Part shown: one piece after another, positions 25,118-33,748 of the stretch
Layout: every line of letters begins with the position of its first letter
How positions within the stretch are numbered: position 1 is the stretch's first letter
From: an uncultured Anaeroplasmataceae bacterium
Lineage (GTDB): Bacteria > Bacillota_I > Bacilli_A > Acholeplasmatales > Anaeroplasmataceae
NCBI GenBank assembly: GCA_910579215.1
Contig: CAJTTN010000001.1
Coordinates: 124,001-188,000 of the forward strand
Direction: 5' to 3'
DNA length: 64,000 bases
Translations under genes and position numbers: made by a program
The notes under the pieces: model-generated
Told to the model about the DNA's origin: nothing
Database searches by the model: none
Seen by the model: only the letters and a program-made list of their open reading frames with translations

Positions 25118-26200
25118 TTATTTATCCTCTTTAAGAAAATCGAACAAGCTCACTTGGCGGTTTTTCGGATCAAAGGTGTCTTCATGTTGATTGATACGAA
25201 TCCATGTAGCTGAACGTCCTGTTCCGTTAGGACGAATCTTATTTTCTTTTTTTAAATTTTCTAAAGCTCGGTTGATGGTAGAATCTGATAGATAAGGATT
25301 TCTTACTCTGATTTCTTCCTTGGTAAAGATTTCACCCATCTTTAGAATTGAGCTTTCAACACTATCAATTTTTCTAATCCCCTTATCAAAGCTATACGCT
25401 GATTCTTTACTTTCAATTTCGTTATAGCCATAAAGCATGAGTTGGATAGTTAGTCGATTGAGAATGGCTGTTTGAGCAAAACCAGTTTCCCAATTGAAGC
25501 TAGCAGAGATTAATGCGCTTCTAAATTCTTCTAAATGCTCCATATATAGTTCAAAGAAACTTACATATTTGAATACATTAAATCGTTCTCTAAATAGCAA
25601 ACAATAGTAGATGAGAAGACACATAAAATCATTTTCCTGATTATAGATTTTTATATTTGAAAGATCAACGTAAAGGTTTGTTGCAAGCTGTGTTCCTTCT
25701 ACTAAACCACTGCTTAAATGCTTCTTATATAGTCTTAAAAGTTCATCAAATTTATTCCTTAAAGATTCCTTCTTTTTTTCTCTTAAAAGGTTAACCTGTA
25801 CCTCTATAATTCTAGTCGCATATCCAACCTCTTTTACCCCTCCAAAAATACGTTTGGCTAGGGCTAAAAATTCGTTAGGAGTTAGCTCTAAATTGTTCCC
25901 TTCTAATTGGATAATTTTGAATACTTCTTTTAAGTTGTGAAGGATGCGCTCATCATTATTTTTTGGTGCACTATTCTTTTGAATGATGAGTCTTGTTCTG
26001 TTTTCTGTAATATCTAAATTTAAAACTTTTGCTGCAAAGAATGTATCTCTTTCAATTGTATCTTTTATTATTGTTTGCATGTCAGATTTAAAGATATCCT
26101 CATAATAAAAATCCTTTCCCTTGAAGCGATAAAGCTTTGTTAAATCCATCACTAAATCACTAGGGTAGGAGATCCTTTGCATGTTCTCTAAGCAATACAT
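25118..26200 (-). CDS. Unrecognised protein with C-terminal winged-helix domain
   Basis: The 360-residue protein is mostly alpha-helical. Residues about 295-345 (ILKMGEIFTKEEIRV...LSDSTINRALENLKKENKIRPNGTGRSATWIRI) look like a winged helix of the kind that ends Fic-type proteins, but no HPFxxGNGR Fic motif is present. No family is recognised. The start is ATG 26200, with AGGA upstream and a good promoter at 26237-26265; the longer frame to 26311 runs through that promoter. It is transcribed separately from the nucleoside kinase. It could be a DNA-binding regulator. Confidence 0.7.
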   Translation of the reverse strand: MYCLENMQRISYPSDLVMDLTKLYRFKGKDFYYEDIFKSDMQTIIKDTIERDTFFAAKVLNLDITENRTRLIIQKNSAPKNNDERILHNLKEVFKIIQLEGNNLELTPNEFLALAKRIFGGVKEVGYATRIIEVQVNLLREKKKESLRNKFDELLRLYKKHLSSGLVEGTQLATNLYVDLSNIKIYNQENDFMCLLIYYCLLFRERFNVFKYVSFFELYMEHLEEFRSALISASFNWETGFAQTAILNRLTIQLMLYGYNEIESKESAYSFDKGIRKIDSVESSILKMGEIFTKEEIRVRNPYLSDSTINRALENLKKENKIRPNGTGRSATWIRINQHEDTFDPKNRQVSLFDFLKEDK

Positions 26201-26236
26201 TTCATCACATCCTAAGCCATAATTTTTAACATCTAA

Positions 26237-26265
26237 ATTATAACAAAAAATGACCAGTAAAACAA
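26237..26265 (-). promoter_or_regulatory. Promoter of the winged-helix gene
   Basis: Minus-strand TTGTTT and TATAAT with a 17-bp spacer and an extended TGT before the -10. It lies between the preceding terminator and ATG 26200. Confidence 0.7.
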
Positions 26266-26274
26266 GTCTTTTAA

Positions 26275-26302
26275 AAGAAGAAAAGGACACCGAAGTGTCC
26301 TT
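26275..26302 (-). terminator. Terminator of the nucleoside kinase gene
   Basis: Minus-strand AAGGACAC/GTGTCCTT stem with a TTCG loop followed by TTCTTCTTTT, 2 bases after the stop codon. Confidence 0.85.
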
Positions 26303-26304
26303 GT

Positions 26305-27951
26305 TTAGCATTTATCTTTTGTATAGAAAATAGAGTCTCCAATGAATTCTCTTATAATTGAATTACAAGGAATCCATTTGTCTGAAATATCTGTAAAATA
26401 TTTAAGGAATTTTACTAAGCGATTTGCCTGAATGAAATAGGGACTATCAGAATTTACAGCCTCTAATAAAGGTAGTGCATGTTTTTTAAGCACGCATAGC
26501 TCATAGGATAATTCAGAGTTAAATACAAAATCAGCATTGGATTGATGAGGATAAATCCAACGGAATTCACCTCTTCTTACACTTGGCCACATTTCAAGTG
26601 TTTGCTCACAGCTAGAGTTCCTTGTTTCAAAATCTCTAACCATTCTTCGAATAAGTCGAATATCGGAAAGTGAGATTGGGTTGTGATCATCAATATGTAA
26701 TTGAGCTTGAGGAGCAATGTATACACGGAATTTTAGTTCGGTAGGAATGGATGGTGTTAGCTCATCGTTTAAAGCATGGATTCCTTCAATCATGATAGGC
26801 TGATGCTTTCCTAATAGAACAGGATCGCCAAAGGTGCGAGTTTGAGTAGCAAAATTATATTTTGGTAACTGAACTTCTTCTCCATTGATAAGCTTATAAA
26901 TCACTTCATCAAAAAGTTTACGGTCAAGTGCATCTATATGCTCAAAATCAGGCTTTCCATATTCATCTACAGGTGCTAGATGTCCTTGATTGTAAAAATC
27001 ATCGACACTAATCATTAATGGATCAATGCCTAAGCTCTTTAATTGAATCTTTAATCGATTGGTAAATGTTGTTTTTCCACTAGAGGAAGGTCCTGCTACA
27101 GCGATTAATCGAATCGTATCGATATCACGTGCAATTCTTTCTCCTAAAGCGGCCAATTGATTGTTATGTCTTGTTTCACAAATATTAATAAATTCTAAGG
27201 CTTTTCCTTGCTCAACGATTTCATTCATTTGGGATATATAGCTTGCTGTTGTAATATTTCCCCAACGATTTGCTTCTCTTAATGCATTTTGGAAAACCTT
27301 CTCATCTACAAAGGAAGGAATTAATCCCTTATTTTCTGCTCTTGGATACTGAATAATAAAGCCAGGTGCATACAATCTAAAGCGATATTCTTTAATATAC
27401 CCAGTAGAAGGAAGCATATATCCAAACATATAGTTCTTGTAATCTCCACATTCATATACATGTACTGTGGCTTCCTTACGATAGGTTAAAATTTTAGCTT
27501 TATCCTTGTAACCGATTTCGTTATAGTATTGATTTGCCTCTTCTTTTGTAATACTAGAACGCTTAATTGGTAAATCTTCAGCAATAATTTTGTCTAATTC
27601 TTCTTTAATTTTATCTAAATCTGCTTGTAAAAATGCATGATTTATATTAGAGATACTAGCAAATATTGATCTAGAAACGCTATAATTAAATATAACTCTA
27701 GCTTTAGGGAAAACCCTTTGTACTGCCATAATTACCAAATATCTAAGAGTGGATTGATAAATTGTGACTGCTTCTGTATCGGTTAACGATAAAAGCTCAA
27801 CTTTACAATCCTTGTCAATAATGTATCCTAGTTCACGAATACGATTGTTGACCTTTGCTGCCTGATACTCATACTTGTTTCCTTCGATTAATTCAGAAAC
27901 ACGAATAGGTTCAGTGCGGGTAATGATTTTGCCATCATATTCAATTTTCAT
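26305..27951 (-). CDS. Uridine kinase-like nucleoside kinase with TGS-type N-terminus
   Basis: The 548-residue protein joins an N-terminal threonyl-tRNA-synthetase-like region (TGS-like beginning with RVSELIEGNKYEYQAAKVNN, then a second-additional-domain-like section to about residue 250) to a uridine kinase-type P-loop domain with GPSSSGKTTF near residue 285 and SVDDFY near residue 322. Such proteins are annotated nucleoside kinases in Clostridia and Erysipelotrichia; the true substrate is not certain. The start is ATG 27951, with AAAGGAG 9 bases upstream; the in-frame ATG 27969 precedes that site. Confidence 0.85.
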   Translation of the reverse strand: MKIEYDGKIITRTEPIRVSELIEGNKYEYQAAKVNNRIRELGYIIDKDCKVELLSLTDTEAVTIYQSTLRYLVIMAVQRVFPKARVIFNYSVSRSIFASISNINHAFLQADLDKIKEELDKIIAEDLPIKRSSITKEEANQYYNEIGYKDKAKILTYRKEATVHVYECGDYKNYMFGYMLPSTGYIKEYRFRLYAPGFIIQYPRAENKGLIPSFVDEKVFQNALREANRWGNITTASYISQMNEIVEQGKALEFINICETRHNNQLAALGERIARDIDTIRLIAVAGPSSSGKTTFTNRLKIQLKSLGIDPLMISVDDFYNQGHLAPVDEYGKPDFEHIDALDRKLFDEVIYKLINGEEVQLPKYNFATQTRTFGDPVLLGKHQPIMIEGIHALNDELTPSIPTELKFRVYIAPQAQLHIDDHNPISLSDIRLIRRMVRDFETRNSSCEQTLEMWPSVRRGEFRWIYPHQSNADFVFNSELSYELCVLKKHALPLLEAVNSDSPYFIQANRLVKFLKYFTDISDKWIPCNSIIREFIGDSIFYTKDKC

Positions 27952-27969
27952 TTTATTTTCTCCTTTCAT

Positions 27970-28552
27970 TTTTCAAATAGTTTGAAAAAGTATATTTAAA
28001 AACTTTTAAAAGCATATAAAACAATATAACACATTTCATTATCTAGTTTTAATAATTACTTGTGTTTTCAAATTTATTTTTCTGCTATTCGGTTATCAAA
28101 TTATAGCATATTCTTAATAAAAATTCCATATAAAAGAAAAAGGATTAAAATTTGTACTAAAAATAGTGCTATTATGAGCAATCGAGATGGGGAAACACCC
28201 ATAGTTTAATAGTTCGATTGCTCATATTACCTTGGCTATAATTATTTTGCATGCTCAAAAAACGTTAAAATTTTGATTTTAAGACGTTTTATGTGTTTCT
28301 CGGTAATGAATTAGATTTTGGAATTAAAATGTGTTAGAAAGCCTGTTTTGAGCCTTATTTCCAATGTGGCCATTCTAAAACTAATCTTATTTAATTTTAA
28401 AGGATTTTGTAAGTTTTTAAAACTGAAATCTCAAAAAATATATAATTTTGAATTCATTTAATATCTTAAACTATATAACAATATATTCATTTTATAGTTT
28501 AAGGTTGTTATAATTGTTATAACTGATATTCAATACTAGATATGTTTCGAAA
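27970..28552. other. 580-bp AT-rich gap with several palindromes
   Basis: No gene is seen between spoIVA and the nucleoside kinase. It contains the 28174-28225 double hairpin, a bulged inverted repeat with AACGT/ACGTT cores near 28257-28290, and an 11-bp inverted repeat CTTAAACTATA (28465-28475) / TATAGTTTAAG (28493-28503). It may hold the leader of the nucleoside kinase transcript or decayed mobile DNA. Confidence 0.5.
28174..28225. repeat. Structured palindrome, candidate leader RNA or mobile remnant
   Basis: ATGAGCAATCGA (28174-28185) pairs perfectly with TCGATTGCTCAT (28214-28225); a second hairpin TGGG/CCCA with loop GAAACA lies inside the 5' part of the loop. This two-tier fold is unusual in AT-rich spacer DNA. 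No promoter could be tied to it with confidence. Confidence 0.5.
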
Positions 28553-28574
28553 TAAAAATCTCTCCGTAGAGAGA
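28553..28574 (-). terminator. Terminator of spoIVA
   Basis: Minus-strand TCTCTC/GAGAGA stem, TACG loop and T run just after the spoIVA stop. Confidence 0.85.
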
Positions 28575-28582
28575 CTTCTATT

Positions 28583-30049
28583 TTATAAGATGATCGCAAT
28601 AAGGTTATTATGGTTAGAATTCATAATTTTGTCTAGGACATTTTTGATTTTATCCTTAGATCTGTCTGGCAAGCCATGAATTTTAGATTTCATAGAATCA
28701 TTGACTATATCAGCAAGTTTCTTTCCGAAGAATTCTTTATTCCAAAGTGCTTCTTCGTCTCCATCACTATTTAAGCTTTCCATTAGCATTCTGGATTGAT
28801 CCTCAGAGCCTATGATAGGAGTAAAGGAAGATTCTAGGTCAACAGCTATCATATGGATACAGGATGCCTTTGCTGATAGCTTAACGCCATACATACCATT
28901 TTTCTTTACGACCTCAGGTGGAAGTAGGTGCATATCAGCAATTCTAGGAACAGATACGCCATATCCTGTTTGTTTAGCTTCTAAAATAGCTGAGTTCACC
29001 TCTTCATAAATTTCATTTGCTTTTTTAGATTGGTAAAGGTAGCTTATAAAATCTTTTCTTGTTTGACTTTTAGTCCCTAAAAGTAAATCTACTATCTCCT
29101 TGTATTTAGAGTCATCTAAATCCAGCACAATACTTGCTTTACCTGTTGAAGCTTCTAAAAGTTCTAGACGAACATCTGAGAACTGATTTGTAAATCTAAG
29201 CTCTTTGCAGATGTTAGAAACATCCTTGACCTTCTTATATTTCATTTCAACCTCTTGTATGGTTGTCATGATATCCTTTTTCAAAGGAATATCTTCACCA
29301 ATGGCATCAATATAATCAGGTAAAGAAATTTCTAAATCAGATATAGGAAATTCTTCTAATGCCTTTGCAAGTACAGTATTAGCATCCTCTTTTGTCATGT
29401 TTGGAGCAGATAAGCAAACGACATTTACCTCATATTTTGCTTCTAAATCCTTAGCAAGAGCCTGAGCTTTCGCATCGTTTGGATCCTTTGTATTTAAAAC
29501 GATAACAAATGGTTTATTCATTTCCTTCATTTTAGGAATAAGCTTTTCTTCAATTTCTTGGTATTCTCCTCTAGTAAATTCACTAAAGGAACCATCAGAA
29601 GTTACATAAATTCCTAAATTAGAATGATTGAATATTACCTTCTCTGTACCTATGGATGCAGCCTCCTGGAATGGAATAGCCTCATTATACCATGGTGTTT
29701 TAACAAGTCTTGGCTCCTCTTCTGTTCCAAAGCCTTCTGCAGAAGAAATAATTTCTCCTACACAATCTACAAACCTTACATTCATTACTGTGTTATTCAC
29801 ATTTAATTCAATAGAGGTTGAGGGAATAAATTTGGGCTCTACAGTCATAATCTGCTTGCCCTCTGCCGTTTGTGGTAGTTCATCTAAGATTTTATGTTTC
29901 ATAAATTCGTCTTCGATGTTTGGTAAAATCAATAATTTAAAAAATGAATTGATTAAAGTTGATTTTCCACTTCTACAGGAACCAACAAATCCAACAAATA
30001 AATCACTCTTCATTCTATTTGATAAGCTAATCAATGCCTCATCATTCAT
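28583..30049 (-). CDS. spoIVA: Stage IV sporulation protein A, spore coat morphogenetic ATPase
   Basis: SpoIVA polymerises on the forespore surface to form the coat basement layer. The 488 residues match the family length (about 492). The Walker A GSCRSGKST sits at residues 23-31, followed by family signatures LPNIEDE, DELPQTAEGKQIMTVEPKF, FVDCVGE and ETPWYxEAIPFxEAAxIGT-like sequence, and a hydrophobic end IAIIL like the membrane-targeting SpoIVA tail. RBS GAGGAGG. A sigma-E-like promoter lies upstream, matching its known mother-cell control. Confidence 0.95.
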   Translation of the reverse strand: MNDEALISLSNRMKSDLFVGFVGSCRSGKSTLINSFFKLLILPNIEDEFMKHKILDELPQTAEGKQIMTVEPKFIPSTSIELNVNNTVMNVRFVDCVGEIISSAEGFGTEEEPRLVKTPWYNEAIPFQEAASIGTEKVIFNHSNLGIYVTSDGSFSEFTRGEYQEIEEKLIPKMKEMNKPFVIVLNTKDPNDAKAQALAKDLEAKYEVNVVCLSAPNMTKEDANTVLAKALEEFPISDLEISLPDYIDAIGEDIPLKKDIMTTIQEVEMKYKKVKDVSNICKELRFTNQFSDVRLELLEASTGKASIVLDLDDSKYKEIVDLLLGTKSQTRKDFISYLYQSKKANEIYEEVNSAILEAKQTGYGVSVPRIADMHLLPPEVVKKNGMYGVKLSAKASCIHMIAVDLESSFTPIIGSEDQSRMLMESLNSDGDEEALWNKEFFGKKLADIVNDSMKSKIHGLPDRSKDKIKNVLDKIMNSNHNNLIAIIL

Positions 30050-30076
30050 ATATTTTCCTCCTCGTTAGTCATAGGA

Positions 30077-30105
30077 AGCATATGAGGAACTTTGTTAAAT
30101 TATTC
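30077..30105 (-). promoter_or_regulatory. Sigma-E-like sporulation promoter of spoIVA
   Basis: Minus-strand GAATAAT (30105-30099), 14-bp spacer, CATATGCT (30084-30077). This resembles the sigma-E consensus GMATATT-N14-CATACANT. It is placed about 28 bp before the spoIVA start. Confidence 0.6.
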
Positions 30106-30174
30106 CTTATCTATAGAAATCTTTAAAAACTGCGTGTATAATTTTTATATAGTTTTAAGATAAGGAGCTTTATA

Positions 30175-30753
30175 ATGAAAAAATATAAAAAAACATTACA
30201 AGAAATTAATATGTGGATAGAGGACTATATAGAGGCTAAGGATATTTGTAGATATGCCTTAAAGGAAAATAGTTCGACAATTTATTTAAATTTATGTGAT
30301 CAACCCATCTATCAGGAATATAGCGGAAACAAAATATTGCATGAACAAATTATTTCTTATATAGAAAAAGTCTATTCATATACTAGAAAAAATTCTCATC
30401 TTCGCATAAAGATATTATTTCCTGAAGAAATGAAAGCTGAGGAGCAACAAAATATAAAAAAAATGCTACAGCTACATTATGCAATTGAATTTCAAGAAAT
30501 TAATAGAAAAATTTTAAGAACGAATATAAAGGGAACTATTTCTTTATTTTTAGGCGCTCTATTATTTTTTATCTTTGGCATTTTGGAATGGTATAAGGTA
30601 AATTTTATTTTTCAAGGCATCATTGAAATTTTTTCATGGGTATTTATTTGGGAGGCATGTGATTCCTTTGCCTTTACGAATTCAGAGAATCGATTAAGGC
30701 GTTTGCGATTACTTAATTTATATCGAGCTTGTCAAAATATTCAGGATTTTTGA
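30175..30753 (+). CDS. Unknown protein with two C-terminal membrane helices
   Basis: The 192-residue protein has a mixed soluble N-terminal part (1-120, many Lys/Glu and Tyr) and two hydrophobic segments at about 122-138 and 143-162, followed by a short Arg-rich tail (NRLRRLRLLNLYRA). ATG 30175 has AAGGAG about 8 bases upstream and a TATAAT at 30137-30142. No family is recognised. Divergent from spoIVA, monocistronic. Confidence 0.7.
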   Translation: MKKYKKTLQEINMWIEDYIEAKDICRYALKENSSTIYLNLCDQPIYQEYSGNKILHEQIISYIEKVYSYTRKNSHLRIKILFPEEMKAEEQQNIKKMLQLHYAIEFQEINRKILRTNIKGTISLFLGALLFFIFGILEWYKVNFIFQGIIEIFSWVFIWEACDSFAFTNSENRLRRLRLLNLYRACQNIQDF

Positions 30754-30778
30754 GAAAAGATTTCTTTTCTCTTTTTTA
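30752..30778 (+). terminator. Terminator after the two-helix protein
   Basis: GAGAAAAG/CTTTTCTC stem, four-base loop and T run, overlapping the stop codon. Confidence 0.8.
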
Positions 30779-30785
30779 GTATAGT

Positions 30786-30814
30786 AAAGAAAAAAGCCAT
30801 TCCGAAGAATGACT
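30786..30814 (-). terminator. Terminator of the dipeptidase operon
   Basis: Minus-strand AGTCATTC/GAATGGCT stem (one G-U) with a TTCG loop and T run, about 160 bp beyond the dipeptidase stop. Confidence 0.75.
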
Positions 30815-30823
30815 AAATTTTAA

Positions 30824-30883
30824 TATAGTGCGTATGACCTCATGAGTAAATTGGGAGATAATATATAGTGCGAAATCATACGC
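30824..30883. repeat. TATAGTGCG direct repeats with an inverted GCGTATGA pair
   Basis: TATAGTGCG occurs at 30824-30832 and 30864-30872, 40 bp apart. GCGTATGA (30830-30837) is mirrored by TCATACGC (30876-30883). The region lies in the untranslated tail of the dipeptidase message; its role is unknown. Confidence 0.4.
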
Positions 30884-30974
30884 AAATATAGGATACACTA
30901 TTTTCAATGAATTGTAAAGCATTTTTTTTATTTTTTTTCAAATTTTTTAATTTTTTTTGAAAAAATGACAAAAT

Positions 30975-31973
30975 TTAAAGATATTTTGTACTTTTTCCGA
31001 CATTTTCATAACAATTTTCTTTAAAAACTCTTAAAAAATTTTTATAAGCTATTTTAGATATTTCTTCTTCTGTGAAATTTTGTCTTCTCATTTCATCAAA
31101 AAGCTTGGGCATCAAAGAGGCATTTTTTAATTGAATATTAGAGTCTATTCCATCAAAATCACTTCCAAGAGCTATGACTTCTACTCCTGCAAGCTTCTTA
31201 ATATGCTGCATATGCTTAAGTAAGCAAGAAATTGTATTTCTTCCTTCCTCCTCATTATCATCTAAAAAGGCTGCACAAAAATTGAGTCCCATTACACCAC
31301 CATTTTCCTTTAGCTTTAAAATCATATCATCTGTAAGATTTCTTACATGATTACAAATGGCTCTAGCATTTGAATGACTAGCAACTATAGGCTTTGTAGA
31401 AAGCTCAATACAATCATAAAATCCTTTATCAGATAGATGAGAAACATCAATAATCATACCTAAATGATTCATTTGTGCAACCATTTCTTTTCCATACTCT
31501 GTGAGTCCTTCCGTTTCATTTGGAGTGTGAAAGTCTGGTTGCTTAGAAAATTTAAAATTGGGATGTCCTACTCCATTTGGAAAATTCCAATTTAAGCAAA
31601 TCATTCGTACTCCTAGGCGATAATAGGTACGCAAAAGCTCTAAGCTTCCCTCTGTTACACCACCCTCTTCTATTGTAAGGAGACTAGAAATTTTTCCTTG
31701 AAGTCTATTTTTTTCTATATCCTCATAGCAAAGAGCAGGTGCTATATACTCTGCATTTATTTCTAGCTCTCTTGTATAATAATCTATCATTTTTAGACAA
31801 TCTAAAGCAGGTGTATTTGTTTTTTTGAGAAAAATAAACATCGCAAAGCATTGTAATAAACATTTACTAGATTGCAGATGACTTAAATTAATTTGTAAAT
31901 CTGCATCTAATAAATGCTTTTTTTGTTTTTGTAATTCTGATATGGTATCACAGTGTAGATCAATGTAGGTCAT
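30975..31973 (-). CDS. Renal-type membrane dipeptidase (peptidase family M19)
   Basis: The 332-residue protein is a zinc TIM-barrel hydrolase: HCD at residues 7-9 (metal HxD), the bridging Glu in TIEEGG near residue 123, and later His ligands in DVSHLSD and ASHSNARAI. Bacterial members cleave dipeptides including D-amino acid types. No signal peptide, so cytoplasmic. It ends an operon with a flavin reductase and a CPBP protease; its start overlaps the previous gene by 14 bases. Confidence 0.88.
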   Translation of the reverse strand: MTYIDLHCDTISELQKQKKHLLDADLQINLSHLQSSKCLLQCFAMFIFLKKTNTPALDCLKMIDYYTRELEINAEYIAPALCYEDIEKNRLQGKISSLLTIEEGGVTEGSLELLRTYYRLGVRMICLNWNFPNGVGHPNFKFSKQPDFHTPNETEGLTEYGKEMVAQMNHLGMIIDVSHLSDKGFYDCIELSTKPIVASHSNARAICNHVRNLTDDMILKLKENGGVMGLNFCAAFLDDNEEEGRNTISCLLKHMQHIKKLAGVEVIALGSDFDGIDSNIQLKNASLMPKLFDEMRRQNFTEEEISKIAYKNFLRVFKENCYENVGKSTKYL

Positions 31974-32484
31974 AATCTTCCTCCGTTACTAGGTATTGTT
32001 TAATTTCACATATAAACATCGTATGTAAATCTTGATTCATATAGAACTGTTCTTTTATTTCTTTAGGCATGGTTTCTACTGCTAACTCCATTTGATATAG
32101 CTTCTTCATTTTAAAGCAATAGCTTGCTTGTCGGATATAGGCTCCATCATAATCAGGATCATAGGTATAGGCTAATCCACAGGCCTCCACCTTATTTAAA
32201 TTTTTTCCAGAATGTGTGCCTATAAATTCTATGCTTTCCCTATATGTTTCATCCAAAAAGGATAGAGTCACACTATCACTCTGTTCTAAAAACTGATGCG
32301 TATATCTTGATTTTCTTACAAAAAGATAAGCAACATCCTTTCCCCAAAGCTCTCCAAAGCCTCCCCAAGAGACAGTTAAGGAGTTGAAGCCATGTCTCTT
32401 ATCTCCTGCTGTTAAAATCGGAGTTTTTGTTTTTAGTTCCTCAAAAACATTTTCTTTATAGGTTTTATTAGATTTTCGAAGCAT
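31960..32484 (-). CDS. Flavin reductase-like FMN-binding split-barrel protein
   Basis: The 174-residue product has the split-barrel pattern of flavin reductase-like proteins: TPILTAGDKRHGFNSLTVSWGGFGELWGKDVAYLFVRKSRYTHQFL, then SVTLSFLDETY and the GTHSGKNLNKVEACGL segment. It likely binds FMN and acts as an NAD(P)H:flavin or quinone reductase; the partner is unknown. It lies in an operon between the CPBP protease and the dipeptidase genes. Confidence 0.8.
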   Translation of the reverse strand: MLRKSNKTYKENVFEELKTKTPILTAGDKRHGFNSLTVSWGGFGELWGKDVAYLFVRKSRYTHQFLEQSDSVTLSFLDETYRESIEFIGTHSGKNLNKVEACGLAYTYDPDYDGAYIRQASYCFKMKKLYQMELAVETMPKEIKEQFYMNQDLHTMFICEIKQYLVTEEDYDLH

Positions 32485-32487
32485 AAT

Positions 32488-33294
32488 TTATACCCCCAAT
32501 GCTAGTATCAATATAAAGGCCAATAGATTATTTATCATATGCATAAACCAGGAAGCATAGATATTTTTATTACATAAATGATAGGTTCCACATAGAAGAA
32601 AGCCACTAAAGGCATAAGGAATACTTAATAGTAAATTATTTAGAGGAGAAAAATTACTAGAAATAAAGGTAGTAATCATATGAGGCAAAGCAAATAGGAG
32701 AATAGAGACTACATAGGAAATTGCGATATGGTATTTTTTTAAATATTCAAATACTGCCTTTCTGTAAATGAGCTCTTCTACAATAGGTGCACAGATGACA
32801 ACCGCAATAAACATAGGAATTGCTCCTCCATGGACGATTAAATCCTGTATAGAAGATTGATTTAGGGAAGTTTCATTTATCAGTAATGTGATAAAAAAAT
32901 CTACTAAATAGGATGCTCCATAGCCTACTACTGCAAGTAGAGGGATCATCCATAGAAGCCTTTTATATTCTTTTAAAAAGGCTTTTCCATCCTCCAGCAA
33001 GTAATTTCTCATAAAAAAACCTACAATTGCTAACATAAAAAGATAACTAAGCATATTTCCTAAGGCATTGCTTATGACATATAGCCTTTGATACTCTATA
33101 TCTATTTTGGTAAAATTCGTCTCTCCAATGAGCTGGATAAGTTCTGTATAACTTAGATTATAGCCAGCTCCTTTATTATATAGAAAAGCTGCAATAATAA
33201 TTAGAAATGCGCCTCCAAATATGGTTAAAAAAGCATATCCTATGACAGCAATAAGTTTATTCGGCTCCAGAATAGAATGATTCGTTTTTTCCAT
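32488..33294 (-). CDS. CPBP-family intramembrane metalloprotease
   Basis: A 268-residue membrane protein with six to eight hydrophobic segments. The CPBP (Abi/CAAX protease) motifs are present: EELIYR (EExxxR) near residue 180, FALPH and HMINNLLAF. The start is ATG 33294, placed 7 bases after an AAGGGGTG site; the longer frame to 33324 precedes it. First gene of the operon, preceded by a TATAAT at 33316-33321. Substrates are unknown; family members act in bacteriocin self-immunity, prenyl processing or regulation. Confidence 0.85.
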   Translation of the reverse strand: MEKTNHSILEPNKLIAVIGYAFLTIFGGAFLIIIAAFLYNKGAGYNLSYTELIQLIGETNFTKIDIEYQRLYVISNALGNMLSYLFMLAIVGFFMRNYLLEDGKAFLKEYKRLLWMIPLLAVVGYGASYLVDFFITLLINETSLNQSSIQDLIVHGGAIPMFIAVVICAPIVEELIYRKAVFEYLKKYHIAISYVVSILLFALPHMITTFISSNFSPLNNLLLSIPYAFSGFLLCGTYHLCNKNIYASWFMHMINNLLAFILILALGV

Positions 33295-33315
33295 TATAAA
33301 CACCCCTTTTATCAA

Positions 33316-33344
33316 ATTATACACGAAGTAAATAAAAAAAGAAA
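33316..33344 (-). promoter_or_regulatory. Probable promoter of the CPBP-flavin reductase-dipeptidase operon
   Basis: Minus-strand TATAAT (33321-33316) with a poor -35 TTTCTT 17 bp upstream. Confidence 0.45.
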
Positions 33345-33353
33345 TATAGTAAC

Positions 33354-33393
33354 AAAAAAATCCTTAAACTAGCATTTTAGCTTAAGGATTTTT
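33354..33393 (-). terminator. Terminator of the spoIIA-spoVA operon
   Basis: AATCCTTAA/TTAAGGATT stem with extra inner pairing CTAG; runs of T follow on the minus strand. It separates spoVAE from the CPBP gene. Confidence 0.8.
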
Positions 33394-33397
33394 AGGC

Positions 33398-33748
33398 TTA
33401 ACGTTTTGGCTTAAATATAAAGGCTATTAGTACAGAAATCAAAATCGTAAAGGCGATTCCCGCACTTGTTTTACCATAAATACCTGTAAATATTCCTATA
33501 TAGCCGATTTCATTTGCCTTTTCTAAACAGGAATGTACTAAGGAATGACCAAAATTTGTAATGGGAAGCATGGCACCTGCTCCAGCTACATCAATTAAAC
33601 GATCGTAAAATCCATTGATATCAAGTAGCGTACCCAAACAAACAAATAGAACGGTCATATGACCTACTGTGAGCTTGAAAAAATCTTTTAGGATTTCTGC
33701 AAGTCCACAAATGGCGCCTCCAATTAAAAATGCATAAAGGTAAATCAT
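33398..33748 (-). CDS. spoVAE: Stage V sporulation protein AE (SpoVAE/AEb type)
   Basis: The 116-residue membrane protein has the family pattern: YAFLIGGAICGLAEILKD at the N-terminus and GAGAMLPITNFGHSLVHSCLEKA in the centre, with three or four membrane helices. SpoVA proteins form the channel that moves dipicolinic acid into and out of the spore. It is the last gene of the operon, overlapping spoVAD by 4 bases. Confidence 0.92.
   Translation of the reverse strand: MIYLYAFLIGGAICGLAEILKDFFKLTVGHMTVLFVCLGTLLDINGFYDRLIDVAGAGAMLPITNFGHSLVHSCLEKANEIGYIGIFTGIYGKTSAGIAFTILISVLIAFIFKPKR

Noticed and set aside
26201..26311. Longer start of the winged-helix gene at 26311
   Set aside because: It runs through the promoter and into the preceding terminator; ATG 26200 has a ribosome site.
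24258..28553. CRISPR array or attachment site in the AT-rich gaps
   Set aside because: No regularly spaced direct repeats or integrase-linked duplication is visible.
28812..30068. Plus-strand frames at 28812, 29624 and 29628
   Set aside because: Antisense shadows of spoIVA without ribosome sites or family sequence.
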